Positions 35,719 through 50,111 of a stretch of 64,000 nucleotides of DNA are shown here, in pieces. The translations under genes were made by a program, and so were the position numbers. Position 1 is the stretch's first letter, and the number at the start of each line of letters is the position of its first letter. The DNA is from Toxotes chatareus. Taxonomy: Eukaryota > Chordata > Actinopteri > Toxotidae. Where the stretch lies: assembly GCA_016801885.1 (NCBI GenBank), contig CM028891.1, positions 15,289,017 through 15,353,016 of the forward strand. Reading direction: 5' to 3'. The notes below the pieces were generated by a model. That model made no database searches. It was not told the origin of the DNA and saw only the letters and a program-made list of their open reading frames with translations.

Positions 35719-38700
35719 AGGGGGTTTATGACACACAGACTGGTCAGAGTTATGTTTCCTGTTTGCTGTGCTGACTCTGAAGATTTGCTACCTGGAAATG
35801 CCTCCTCTCTGTGTGGCAGGAAGTGGCTTAATAATAGAGCCAAAAACAAACACACTTCAACATTAAGACACTTGCACAGAGATCACTCTAATTAACCTGG
35901 GTTGTTTTATTTTAATATTTTCTTGTCCAGCTATTTCAGGTGGTTACTGACTGACTGCTCTTGCTCAGCGTCTCCTTTGCTCTTGAAATGTATTTTGCTC
36001 ACATTCATTTTATTTTTTTTTTTTCATTGATGCGACTCAGCAGCCTGTTTGTTTAACCTGTGTGACAAGGACACATACTGTATGCAAAGTGGGCCACCTG
36101 GCCATGTTGGCAGGACACACGGATGTAGGCTCTAGAAAGGGCTATTCATTGCTTGGCTAAATGATTCGTAAATTCAGGTGTTAGTAGTTATTTGTAGAGC
36201 TAAAATGCTGTGTCCTCGTTCCACACTCTCAAATGTATTTGCTGTGTTTCTTTGTCATAAATGGTATTTAAAGGCGAACTCAGACATTTGTACTCATCTG
36301 AGTCTGTTTGCTGCATATCTGTCGGTGTGGAGTCAAACAGAGTTACATTAAATAAGTGGAATTTTAATTGAATAATTAATTTAATTGAATTTAATGAATG
36401 CTGGGTTTTTGGCTGATAGTTGTACACACGTCAAGTAATTTGGAAATTTTACCCCAAGGCTCTAAGAATTTAAACATTTGGACATTTTTTAAATAACTGG
36501 CAGATCTAGATATTTATTCTACATGTGACACTGAAAATCCCAATATCTTATTTAAAAACCCATGAACCCCAATGATTTCTGGGTTTTGTTCCTGGATCAA
36601 TAATTATCAGCAGCCTACCTTTAGCCTTGTTGACATATTTATTCTTTGCAGCAGTAATTCTAATGATTGTTATCAGCTGATCTGGTACTAACATCATAAC
36701 AAAAAAACTCCCAGTGCGAATTCTCAGAGCCCGAGGTGGAGGCTTGTTCAGCCGAAACTTGTTGTTTCTGCAGAGATATTTTAGAAATCCCTGCTGCGAT
36801 GTGGCATCTCTGCTTCACAGACAGTGTGCGGTAACAAAGAACAGGGAAATGGAAGTGAGATGTGGCAAAGCAGGAGGTCATAAGCCAGATCAGACCCAGT
36901 GTTGCAAGCTCAGGACATGTGACTTGTGCTTGCTGAGCCAGCACGATGCCCACTTGTACTTTTTTGACTTTTAAGTAGAAAAGTCCAGACTGCTCTCAAA
37001 TTAGCAGTTTCGAAATGTCGTCCATGCAGGTAGTGTCCCGTCTGAGACGAGAGTCCCTGCAGTTTGACACAAAGGGGAAGGGAGATGTTCTCTTCATAGT
37101 CCGGGTCATGTAACATATAACCTTGCTGTTCCTGCCCTGGGGTATTTTCCCAGGAGAATCCGTGTGAGTTTTTGCCCTGGAAGAGAGCCAGGCCTACCTG
37201 AAGGTGATAAATGTTGTTGTTTTTTTTTTAAACCACAGCTCTGTCTCGCTGGGTTACTCAGAGTCCTCATTTCCTGTCCTTCTTTCTCCAACTCTTCCTC
37301 TCTCTCTGCGGAGTGGCCTGGTTTTTCTCGCAGCATGGAGAGGCCTAGCGGCTCTCAGCTTAACAGCCAGGCCCATTCATCCTTTTGACCACCTGTCACT
37401 CCTCCCCCTCAGCTGACTGAAGTTGGTTTGGTCCAGACTGTTGGACTGATCTGTTGCAAGCTGGTTAGAATGTGGGAGTTTGGACTCGTTCACGCTGTTC
37501 CTTTTATATAGAAAAGTGTGAATAATCCATCCGAACACTTCCTGTGTCACAACCCACCAAGCAGAAAAAAGAGCTCCCCTGACATTCAGATCCTCCGAGA
37601 AATAGATTTTTTTTTTTGTTTTTGTTTGTTTATCAGTTGAGAACACGGCGTCTGCCACAGAACAGTGACTTTCTACCTGGATGAACCAATTACCGAGTCA
37701 CTCAAGGAAGGTTAATGACTTTCCTCCGTGTGCAAACTTCCCCTTCGTGTCTCTTCCTGACACACTGAAGGAATTTTTAATTGCACGATGGCAGTTCCTC
37801 AAGGTCAGGTAGACCTTATGGCCTTTCAGTCAGCCTCCATCTGCCCCTGCTGAAGGAAGCGTATTTATGAATTCATAGATTGTGCTGCAGAGTTTTTTTT
37901 GTTTTTTTTAAAGAGCCAGCTCGAGGAAGGACGCGAGTTGTTTCAGCCTGCAGGTTTTCTTTATTCCGCCCATGTTCCTGTGTCACTGTCTCCACCTTGT
38001 CCGTCTCCTCAGGCGGCTTGTGTCGGTGTTGAGCCTCTCACAGTTTTGTAATTTTAAGCGGTGGATGTTTTGTCCTCGATTTAGGATTAATAGGTTGAGG
38101 ATGAGCTCTCTGTCATTGTTTTAAGGTCAGAATGAACAGTAGACAATTTTCCTCCTAATTCACCTTTAGCTCCGTTTCTGTGTCCAGATTGCAGAGTTTA
38201 ACGAGAAGGAGGCTGGTCAATAAGTAAATAATAAATTAATTACACCACTAACCTCTTAAGAATTTTGTTTAAAACAAAATGTACACAGCATCTTGAAAGT
38301 TGTAGGGAGGTTCTGGTATTTGTCAATCTGGGTGTTACTGCAGTATTTTTTTTCTGTTATATTTAGAGCCCAACCAGTACTCCCTCAAATCACTACAGGG
38401 TTTTACCTTCCATTAGGTTTGTAATTTATCTCTGTGCGCCATGGCAGAAGGAAATAGCTTGGGTAACGCTCGGTCAGTTCCTACACGCATCTTTCTTGTA
38501 ATCTCATATTCGTTGCCTCTGCCTCACGTCCAATCAGCTGCTGGATGTTAGACAGCCACATCGATACAACAACCCACAAGGTGCTAGCTCTCCGCTGGCT
38601 CCTGTCTCGCTTACTTACCTCACCCACACCCTCACTTATCTCACCCTGTCCAGTCAGCGGTCGATACATCACACGGAGCAAAGTACCATGTGAGCTCTAC

Positions 38701-41700
38701 GACCTTCCAGTTGGATTTACAGTGCATTCATCCTGCTTTAGACTGTGCTGCTGAGGCCGGGAGTGTGTGAACTTGTCCAGTTTACATAGTAGAAAAATAA
38801 ACCCGTGGCAGTTCCTTTGCAGTGTTTGTTTTTTTGGTTCGTCTGAGCTCATCCCTGACACTTGTGGTCCGTGGCAGAGCTCTTCAACAACACTTGAAAG
38901 TTTAAAGACATATGACATGTTGCAGAATTCCAAACATTCCAACGTCTTTTTTTTTTTTTTTTTTTTTTGTTCTGAGCGCATTTCCCCTCTGGACATGTGG
39001 GAGCACATAAACGCAAATGTGCTTGTCAGCTGTACAAATCCGGGGGCAGATCGTACTCTACAAACACTGTACTCTGTTGTTTTATTGTCAGACTCTTTTA
39101 CTTGAAGCCTTGTAAGGAATTTTTGTCGTGTTCCAAACTCAGATTGGACACCTCAGTGAAACCCTCATGAGTTTTTAGATATTTTATCTCAGTTCCGTAC
39201 ATCTTCTGTTAGTCATGTCACAGTCAGGATGAATACTCATTTTGTCCATTTCCTTCTTCTGCTCAGGCTTCTGGGTGGAGGGGTAAGTCCGCCTCCTCTG
39301 ACCCCTGAACAGTTTCTGTCCTCAGGGAGGAAGTCTGGACTTTTCCTTCCTACACTGTCTCAACGAAAACCAGCGGTGCCTGACAGTGAAGCAGTGCACC
39401 ACCTTGTTTGAAAAAGCACGACTGCACTTCAGTGGCAGTTCTTGGCCGTTATCTTGCCAGACTGGATGGGTGACGTAGCGGGATGGAAGTATTTATCCAC
39501 TTCATTGCCAAAACTTCTCAAGAAACAAATCCATTCTTGTGACTGCCACTCCCTTATTGCTCCCAAATTTATTACCCTGCTGCTTACACACAGCATTTGT
39601 AGTCATTTAAAAAGATGAGAATTTTTGACTTTCTCTCTCAAACATTGCTAAACTAGCACTATTCAAGTATTTGTTTGATTATCTAGCTTGCCTCAGCTCC
39701 CAGCTACAAGTTTATCGTGAGTACACCCACCGTGCATTCCTCTGTACTCCTTTTCTAAACCCAGCTGAGTTGCTGACAGCCCGTCTGCTACTGCCTGGAT
39801 ATTCTGTAGTCTCTTTCACTCAGTCATTACTCAGCTCAGAAATATGAGATAAAATGCCCCAGGAGCACTAAAGGGAGCTCACCTCATTCTCTGCATCTCC
39901 TGCTGCGATAGAGTACTCTCAGCTCTCCGCTGCTGGTATTTACTTTTTTTTGTGTGTGTTCTGAGTGAGCACAAGCTTTGTTTCTTTCCTGGCAAATGTC
40001 TCAAGCATTGTTTGCTCTCATTTTTCCGGATATCCACTGTGCTCCTCGCGTCTTCTCGCTGAAGACGGATGGATCATGTCGAGTGCCGATTCTTGTAACT
40101 GTACAACAAATCTGGTTAATTTGAGGATGGCCGACCTCTGACGCGTGAACAAGCGAAAGGACGAGGGGGGCCTTTCAGTTACAGCGGGAGGCTCTAAGAT
40201 GCCGCAGTGGCAATGCAATCAAGTGTCACATCTATCCTTCCTGTGCCCGTCACTGACCTCACATCACAGCTCTGGCAGCTAATGCTCTTTGAATCAGTTT
40301 ATCCAGAAATACAAACAAGAAAAAAAGAAAAAATCAACCCTCTTTTAAGAAAATAAAAACAAAATGCTTCAAGCAACTGATCTTTGCAGACATGAGCTCT
40401 GGATTTGAAGGAGAATTACAGTGGTATGATTAACAGGAGGCTAAAGATTTAACCTTATGTAAACCAGGGAGAGGAAGGAATAGCCTATATCAGCCTCAGC
40501 CCTTTCCATTCTGTTTATCAGTTGAAAAATGAATCTGTCTTTGTTGTAGCTGAAGCCACTGTTTCACTGAGAAAGGAAAATAAACCAAGAAACTGTGGCA
40601 AAGGGTTTGACTGTTAACAGCCTGGTGTGCTAATTTTAAGGGCTGGTTTTGTAGCTTTTAATTTGTAAATGATGCACATGGGTCATGTTGTGCTGCAGCA
40701 CAACATGACATGAAGTTGGTGTGAGACTAAATGTTTGTCGTTTGTGGTCTTGCTACCGCATTTTATATTGTGTAAAACTGAAAGTTCACCTCGTACATGA
40801 GGGAAAAAAACAAGCATTCATGCAGAAAGCCTGATAAACTCAGTATGGACGTGGCCTGGACATATTTTATAAACCTACCAATTGCAGCCATTGAAGAACA
40901 TGGACTAAACAGCATCACATGTGCTTTGGCTGTGTGCATGGAGTACCCTGAATGAATATGTTTCTAAGACATGCAGGACGTACATTTTTATGTCTTTACA
41001 CAGCACAGTTCAGTGCTGACGCATCAAAGGTGCTGTTTGTCTGTGGACTGTACAGCTGCAAGACGTGGTCAAAAACAAGTTAATGGTGCAGTTTCTTAAT
41101 ATTGCAGTTGGAATTTCCATAAAATGTGTAAATCTAGTTTTCTTTATATGGTTGTTAGGTGGCTACAGCATCATATTGACAAAATGCAGTTAAAACACTA
41201 CTGTAGCAATCAAATGTGCAAATTGGGGAACTGGAGGGCTTCTAAAAAAAATCAAAATTGAAGCAGCAGAGGCAGAGACATCCAAACTTTTAGCATCTTC
41301 TTTGAGCCCCACATAGAATTCAGCCATAGAAATAAAATTCTAATGCTGTAAAATCCTTGTACCTTGAGTAAAATCAACCTTGTCTCTGATTTGCAGCTTG
41401 ATACTGTATGTAGGCCAGCAGTTCTGCACAGGCAAGCATATGTTGTTTGGTAATCTGTTTGAAGTCTCACGTCCCTGTACAGCAAAAACTGCATCCTCTT
41501 GCAGTTTAGGAATTGCCATCATGAATATAAGGCTTCTTTTGCTTGTTTGTTGTTTCGTATATTTTCTCGCAGCTCCCACGTTCATATCGCCGTGTCATAG
41601 TAGGTGTCTGCGTGTGCGCATGAATGACTGTGTGCTTTCAACAGATGGCCTTTTGCTCCGAGCCCTCTGGAGGAATCTCTCCTCCTTCCCGAGGCTGTTA

Positions 41701-44700
41701 TCGCACAACACATCTGCTGCTCTGATTCTTGCAAAAAGAAACATCGCTAACGCTGTCACCTCGTCACCCGGCCGAGGCTGACCAGCACGGCAGCTCTCCA
41801 GGTCAGGAGCTTTTAGCTGTACAGATTGCTCCTGGATTAGTTACGCATAGCCATGGGGAATCAGTAATGAGACATGCAGCGACGTGGTCGTTTTCATTTT
41901 GTTGGTCCATTCTTCACGTCTCCGTTAATATTTCCCCCTCTTACCACCACCACCACAGCCAGTAATCATCCCCTCCACCACTGCTCCCACCACCTACACC
42001 CCTGCCACGGCAGCCTGTTATCAAACCGCAGTGTTGCCCCTTCAGGCAGTGCTCTTTGGACTCAGCTTTATGAGTGAGCAGCATGGGGAATACAGCACAG
42101 GCTTTTGGTTGAGTATTAGACTGTAACATTGAGTGAAAGCTGTCTAAAAAAAACCCATTATCTATATTTCTAGATAATTTAACTGTATAAAATTTTCACT
42201 AGAATAATTTAATTGATGAATATGTCAAGTATGTTAGATTCTGTTGATCTGTCCAAGTCTTTGAGGTTATAAATGTAGTCAGCTGATCCCACTCTTTTGT
42301 CAGAGTGTCCACAGAGAGTATGGTATCAGGGGAACGAGAGTTTGGCGGGAGTGGGTGAATGTCTTGGCCGCTCCATTGGCCCGAATCCACCACAAACCTG
42401 ACCTGGATACGCAGCTTGAAGATGGATGTGAATGTTATACGATATTAGCAGGAACTGGGTTCCTCTTCCATCGTTTTACTCATTTGTTTTTTCTTTTTTT
42501 TTTTCGTCCTCTCTCTAATCCCTTTTCATGCACAGGCCCAGGACAAGAGGAAAGCTCTGGAGGAGACCAAAGCCTATACCACCCAGTCCCTGGCCAGCGT
42601 AGCCTACCAGATCAATGCCTTAGCCAACAATGTACTGCAGCTGCTGGACATCCAGGCTTCGCAGCTGCGGCGCATGGAGTCCTCCATCAACCACATCTCC
42701 CAGGTCAGAAATACACACACCACAGGCCGTACAGCTGTGAAGAATGGTGCTCCACATTTCCCACTTCTCTTCTCACTTTCACACTGACTTGGTTATTTTC
42801 AAACACAGTACGAGGCCTTCTTTAGTATCCATGGTTCCTTTCATTGGTTTATCAGTCTTCTCCAAGTGTCTGACTGGCTGTGTGTTTGGCTGCATGAGTG
42901 GCGTTCAGTGAAAGAGCTCTGAGAATGGATTTTGTCCAATTTGCTCATATCAGGTCTTTCCTATAGCCTAAGGGTGTTGCAAAAACTATGGACTTACAGA
43001 ATAAATCAGACTTTTTCCTTTCCTAACCCTTGCCTCTCTTTAACATGAGGCTTCTGCCATGTGCAGGTAAATCCAGCCGCTCATCCAATGAAGGCATTAA
43101 GAGCTCAGACAAATCAAACAAAGAGCTCCAGCCATGTGGCATCTCGTAGATTAGAACTGGGAGGCATTCACCAAACCTGGATCACATATAAGACATGAAT
43201 CTAAATATGGAAGATAATTGTTAAAAATGAGAATTTCTTGTTCATAAATGGGCTTTATGGTAATATGGTGGTATTGGGTGTGGAACGGAAGGAGTACTTT
43301 TCTTTTGGTTTTGTCTTTCCCATATCCGCTATCTGTGTTATTCCTCTGACAGCTTAGAGTTCCAGAAATTCTTTCAGGATACACCGAAGGTCAGATTTTC
43401 TGTCTAACGGAGGGAAACAGGACTTGTGAGACTTGAGAGCTTGAGAGAGAAAGAGAGAGAGATAGAGACAGATCTGGCAAATCAGAGAGAGGGAAGGCAG
43501 AAGGAAAAGGAAGATGGATCGTGACAAGCAGAAAAAGGAAAGAAAGAGAGACAGAGAGACAAAAAAAAACATATTTACTCTCTTTCAGGTTTTGAGTCAA
43601 TATCCTGTCAAATAACATTCAGGTGATACCAAGGTCACCATGATGCCACTGCCTGCCTCGGTCACCATGGAAACCCCCTGGTCTACATTGGAAAAGCACA
43701 TGAAAGACAGTTTGACATGGTGTTTTAGATCAGCAAATAAAGCCAGTTCTATTCGGTGAACTCCAGGCCACACTGTTTGACTTCTGTCTCGATTGCAAGC
43801 GCTCGCCACCGTCTCTTGTCTTGTGCCTGGGAAATTCCATACTTCCTATGCTATATTTATAAGCTCATGCTCGTCTCTTTTGCGTAGCCATATCGAACAA
43901 GAACTAGATCATGTCACATCAGGTCACCTCGTGGTCAGCAGAGAAATGTTTTTCCTTCTGTCGCGGTTTGAAGACTTGCAGGAGAGTGAAGGTTATTTTT
44001 GGAGCCAAAACTCTACAAGCTCGTCTTCCTCCAGCTCATAATCATCACAGCTACAAGATTAACCTTAATAATAATCTTTTCTAATTTGGGAAATGTGAAT
44101 GCCGTTTAGCAGCTTTGTGATAACTCTAAACCTACAAAACCCAGAATGCCTAATGTGCCTTTCATTCACAACATCTTCATCTCTGTCTTGTTTTTTTTTT
44201 TTTTTGGTGGATAAGCGAGGGCTGAGATCCTAATGTATCTGCCGTAATGAAGCGTATCTCTGTTTTAATAATAAAGAGGCAGGCTTGTCAGCTCTGCAGG
44301 CTGTGGGTGTGTTTTATTGCTCTCCACTGTCCTGTTCAGAGGTGGATCATTATCATGTTGCCCTCGCTGCTCATGGATATGAGATTAGCGTTGGGCCTCG
44401 AGACCTGTGTTGCATTCTGCTGAATGGGTAATGGAGAGGAAAGCCTGTAGCTTGTTTGGTTTATGTTGTTTTCATAGTGGAGCTGAAAGGAAAGAAAGTT
44501 TCTCAGGTGCCAGTGAAATATGATGAATCTTCTCCCTAGTATGAAAAAACACACTGCAGAATCCACTGACTACACACAACCTTCCTGGCTTCAGGCATGT
44601 ACCCATCCATGCCTGAAGCCTGAGATGCCTCAGGATGCGGCGCTCTTACATTACTGTGTCCGTCAGTGTGTGGTGAGACGTTGCTTGGCGTCAGGGCTGT

Positions 44701-47700
44701 TTCCTTTGGTCTGGCCCACAGTTACGTGGGGCTCTCTCTGGTCAGGGTGTGTCTCGTGGTGTTGGTGATTTCTCCGACTGGAACTGATGCATCCTTCTCA
44801 GTCGGATGCCAACTATATTGTACTATATAGTACACATGTTCTGCGAGGCAAGACTGACATTGGGTACTGGCCATTGTTTAGGGAGTGAAAGAGGAACAAA
44901 TAAGATGCACAATTTGGTTCAGTTACTGGTGTTAAGGTTCGGTCAGTTGACTTAGAAATTGATCTTGTGTTTGATGTGTTTTGGAGTATCTATACCTCAA
45001 TTGCTTATTGATATTCAGGGGATGTCAGGGTCAGGCTCCATGCATGTATTTGTGTGCAGTTACATGGGTGCTGTCAGGTGTTTTTTGTGCGTGTGACCTC
45101 CACTGCTGTCATTTCCACTCACAATCCGGGGTCTGTCTGCTGTGTTGAGGCGGAAGAGCTGATGGATATAGTTGCTTGCGGGGCTTCCACCTTGTGCTGC
45201 GTGTGAAGTGGCTGCTAAGCGGCTGCGAACAGGGAGCGCTTTGTCTGTCCGGAGGAAGAAAATGCCTCGCATTGAGAACCTCTCTGTGATACCCCCGAAT
45301 AGAGAGGGAAGAGAGGGAGAATAGTGTGTGTGTGTGTGCAGCCAGTGTTCATTCTGCAGCTCCTTCAGCTCCTGTGTCCTGTTTATGATTTTTTTTTTTT
45401 TGCCTCTCTGACACAGCTCTGAAATTTCATCGAGTAGCTTTTTCCTCAAATGTGATCTTGGCCACATAAATTTGGTTTTATAAAACAGAACCCAGAGGCA
45501 TGAATGTTCAAATCAGAAATTGCTATTGTTGTCATGACAACAAGTAAACCTTGCATGGTTCACCTGAGACATTCATTGGAACCTGTGGCAGCCTCATTGT
45601 GGGGGAGTTGGCATGAAGAAGTGGAATAAAAAGCCAAAGAGACAAATTTATGTAGAGAAACTCAGACATACTGAAACTGTAAGTTATGAGGAACAACAGG
45701 GAGAAGAGTAGATACAGCAAAAAAAAAAAAAAAAAAAAAAAACTTTTTGTACAATACATTCTGCTCACAGTTCATTACACAATACCAGAGTCACTGTGTC
45801 AGAGGTATAATAGGAATAAAATAAGGGCTGCAAACAACATCAAATAATCTGTCAGTTATTTTTAATGATTTAATTTGGAGGGTGTCATTTGCTGCACATG
45901 TAAACAAAGAATTTCTACATTTAGAGAGTTAAAATTAAGCGATTCATACTGTCACATATCTGAACTGAAGACCTGTGAGCTGAAAATAGCATCACACACA
46001 CACACACACATACACACACAAATTCTGAGCTATAAATGAAAACCTGTCGCTGTTTTGTGTGCATGTGCTCAGGGCCCTCTGTGATGCCTCCCTCTTAGAA
46101 AACCCCCTCACATTTTTAGCAGATTCTCGCTGAAATTAAATCGTTCTTTGGAACATTATTAGCAAGGACAAATTACCAATGTTTCTCATTTGTCTCATGA
46201 CAGAGTGTCAGTCAGGGAGGAAATACTGAGTCACTTTGAGGCAACAATTGTAGGAAACTCTGACCAGTAGAGCTTCAAGTGGGAGTGTTCACAATACAGC
46301 AACAGTCAAATTCTTTAGAAAGAAATGAAATGCAGATATTAAACTGTTTTTTACTTTATAAAATGTAAATTAGACTTATTTTATATTATTATATTTTTGA
46401 TAATATGATAATATTTTTTCAGCTGATGGATATATGACTGTGACTGCAGAAAAGGCTTTTTACAACTCGCTGTTTTGCCAGTGCAGCTGTGTTTACAATG
46501 ATGTCGATGGCTTGCGCGTCGATTTGGAGCTGGCCAGTGTGCTGATTGAACCCAGTGACCACAGTGATGAAGCTGCACAACAACAGGCTGCATGCAGAAA
46601 GCGGTTGACACACACACACACACACACACTCACCCTCATCTACTGTACACTCCCGGCTTGTTCCCACAGCTGTGTGCTTCACTAAGCAGCAGTTCCTACA
46701 ATTACACAACATTCTTATCTGATCACAAGCGTTTGTGTTCAGCGTAGAATTCGCTTTGTGATCTCAGCCTGATGCTGTGTTTGATTGGTTTTTAGTTTTT
46801 CATTCCAGTCCTCATTCCTTGGACGTACACTTACATACCGTTACACTCTGATGCCTGTGTGAGTCTGTGTGTGTGTGTGTGTGTGTCTGTCACATGGAAA
46901 GACAGTTTAGGGTTGCGTCTGTGTGCTGCAGTGGTGGCTTTTTGACCTCCCGTCGAGGAAGAATGGCACTCATCCAAACAGGAAATGAAGCCTTATAGCT
47001 CTGTGTGTGTGTGTGTGTGTGTGTGTGTCTGTGTGTGCTCCTTGTGTTTCCTGCTGATCCCACTGCTTGGCTGTGTATTTTGGTCTCTGTCCTCCTTCCC
47101 CTGGTGGTCTCTCCCACTTGCCTGGCTGTGTAATGCAGAGTTCCATGCAGAATTTGTCTGTATTAATGTTTTTTCTTCCACTGCTGGATATTTACACTTA
47201 TTCTACATGCCTCTTCCTTTTTTCATTGGACTATGGCGACGTGTTTTCTCGGTCTCGTATTTAACTGTTAATTAATTTAAGGTGATATTTGCCTCCTTTT
47301 TATGTATGTTGTCCTTTTATTTTATAGATTCAATTATTAATTGATGAACTGCAACAACAATCCACAGTTTAATGGTTAATGGAAAATAATAATTAGTTGC
47401 AGCTCACACTGGCTGCACCATATTTTTGGCGTGAGTGTTTTTTTGCAGCTGAAACATCTTGTGATGTTGGTGACACACTTTTGGCTCCGTCTTCATCACT
47501 GTGCAGCTAATGGGAGTCAGGAAGGGGGAGATTGATGATGTTAAAAAATTGGAAACTAGGAAACTCAGCACCTGGCAAAGTGTAACAGTAACAGTTTAGA
47601 TCATGTCCAATTCTTGCTATTAAATTATGGTCCTGTTTTTGGTATGGAGCAGCAGAAATCTCATATACTACCCCCTGGAGCTGCAGCAAAATTATATCTA

Positions 47701-50071
47701 ATTGCCTTTAAATGGCTTGTATGTCCAATGAACAGCCCAGAACCTAAAGAAAAATACAAGAACCATAAGATCTTCATATTTGAGAATCTGGAAACAGATA
47801 GTGTCTGTCAGTTTTACTAAATAGATTATTTCAGCTATTAATCAATTGTCAGAAGCCTCTATTTGTCTGTCGATCTCCATTTGATGAATCATCCATTAAA
47901 TTCAGGATTACCACCCTTTAAGAGCGTTGCTGCATTTGCTCCTTGAGATGTAACACGTTGAATGTGAAGTGTGACAGTGCATGCACATTCACCATGACTC
48001 TGTCCTGCGTGAATAGAGTTTAAATTGCGGTGAATGATGATGTGAAATGACTGGTGACTGATGTTATTCAGTGAATCATCAGCTCCTCTGCTCTGCGGCT
48101 ACTTCCTCTCCTGCTCTTCCCTCTCTACCCCCCCCTCTCTACTTCCCACTGCAGAGCATCATCACCATCATTACCAGTGCATTCTTTCCCACTTAACAAC
48201 CCTCTGCAATTACATCCAATCATTACACCTCTGTTCTGCAGTTCCTCCCTGTATAAGAGTAACGCAGGCAATTATTTGATAGCTCTGTGTAAACATGGCT
48301 GATGAGGAAATGCTTGCTTTCCCTCACAGAAGACACAATTTTCAGCTCAGATTCAGATTTTGGTGTTTGTCATCTCCATTGTTCAAAAACTTCAGGGCTC
48401 AGTCAGAACGCTGTTTTGGCCACAGCCCAAAGGTAGATGGGCTAAAGTCAGCGGAGGTGTTTCCATATGTGCTGTGTTAGCAAACAAAGCGTCGACCTTG
48501 GCATGTTGTCCTGGCTGTTTTTGGTAGAGTCTTTTTTTTTTTTTTCTCTGCAGGGAGAGTGGGAGAGACAATCTCTCCGAGCTTTTACACTCATCAAGTC
48601 CTCACAGCCTCCGCTTCTGGCTCAACCATATCACACATGGGTTGTTAGGTTTACTAGAGGAATCCGGTTTTTGAGGGATGTTTAACAAGAAGCTGCCAAA
48701 CTGAGAACTCCCCACGGGGCGTTTGACCTCCCACTCTGGCTCCGACTGCAGATGGAAGCTCCGACATGCTCTGTGTTGCACTAATGGCTCAGAGAAACAG
48801 CCCCACCAAAGGGCCTTTGGACAACTGCTTGACTCCACAGATGACAGGCTTCAGATGTGCTGGCTGTAATCACGCTGAGAAACAGACCAAACAAAGAGGC
48901 ATTTGCTCTGCTTCGACAGCCGTTTTGGCTCGGTGCTGAGTTGGGAGTGTTGGATTGCGCTGCTCCTACAGATGAGGCCGGACACAGTCAGAACAAGCAG
49001 CTACGAAACAGGCATGTGACTGGAAGTTTATTTGCTAAAGCCTAGAACAAGGTGCCTTCTAGCAGTGGCTTCTGGGGGGTTGGGCTTCGCAGTGGGTCAC
49101 AAGATCACCCTGAGGGGTCATGAGGTAACTGACAGCAATGAAGCAAACACTTCTCAAGGAAATTATGTCAATAGAATATAATTGGTTTGTCTTTTTTCAT
49201 TTTTTTTTCTGAAATACTGGATAGTTTCACATTTTCTTTCCATAGACAACCAGGACATCTAAGTGCCATGTGTCAGTTTTTGGTGTCTGCCCAGAAAATT
49301 AAAGACAACGTTCTCTGTTCTCGATTCACCTCTTTTTTTCTTCCATTGACCAGTAATACAGTCAGAGATCCCAGTCCCCTATGATGCAACACAGCCACAA
49401 GATGTCTTAATGACACAGCTGAGTGATCACATTTCAAGCTTTTTACTGTCCCGTGTTTCCAGATCCCACAAACGCAACAATGTTTAGGACCAGCTTTGAC
49501 AAAAGTTATTTCAGGAAATAAGTGTAGTAGACGTGGACCGTGCTGGTTGACATAAAGTGGGCGCAGCAGGAAAAGCACACTTCAGCACTTCATTGTAAAA
49601 CAACTGCTGTAACACACTGAGCATCGCAAAATGTTCAAATCCGCTCTCGGGGGTCAGCGTTGGTAATAGTGTGAGCGTGAAGCAGGGCTTTGCTGAGAAA
49701 GAAACATAACACTTATAAGAAGAGATGTTCATGTCCTCGTCAGGCTGTCTTCACCTGGCAGCCTCAAGTATTCTGATAAATCCTCTTGCATAGTAAGCCT
49801 GAAATTGAGGTTCAAATGTGTTTAACAGACATGTGCTTCATGGTTATTATCTCCTCGTAATCCCACAGAACAAGAATGTCCAATTCCTGGACTGCTGTAA
49901 AGACAAGCTTATCTTAGCTCTCAGCCAGGACTGACCTTTAATAAGACCCTCAGCCGCGTCGTATTTCAAATTCATGTGTAGTTGTGGTTTATGATATTAC
50001 ACAAGAGTAAAAATAGTTCATGTCCTTATGTTCCTGGACAGCATACCATGTGAAATGAGTGCTTTTCAGTG

Positions 50072-50111
<40 letters not shown>

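Larger units (their letters stand above)
32703..42535 (+). other. abi1: abi1 intron 1
   Basis: This 9.8 kb intron contains paired (TG)n and (CA)n runs at 35349-35407, a 58-base (TG)n at 35659-35716, a T run at 38947-38968, a 28-base perfect palindrome at 40682-40709, and a CCA-rich patch near 41942-42010. The open frames in it are short or repeat-derived. No gene was recognised. Confidence 0.75.

Noticed and set aside
35434..35895. Open frames over the TG arrays (both strands)
   Set aside because: They encode only repeated dipeptides from (TG)n/(CA)n and arise because these repeats lack stops.
37861..37912. Interrupted T runs as a possible retroposon tail
   Set aside because: No SINE or LINE body, target-site duplication or internal promoter could be recognised beside them.
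41942..42010. CCA-rich patch as a possible coding proline repeat
   Set aside because: No supporting splice sites or homology. It is a local compositional repeat in an intron.
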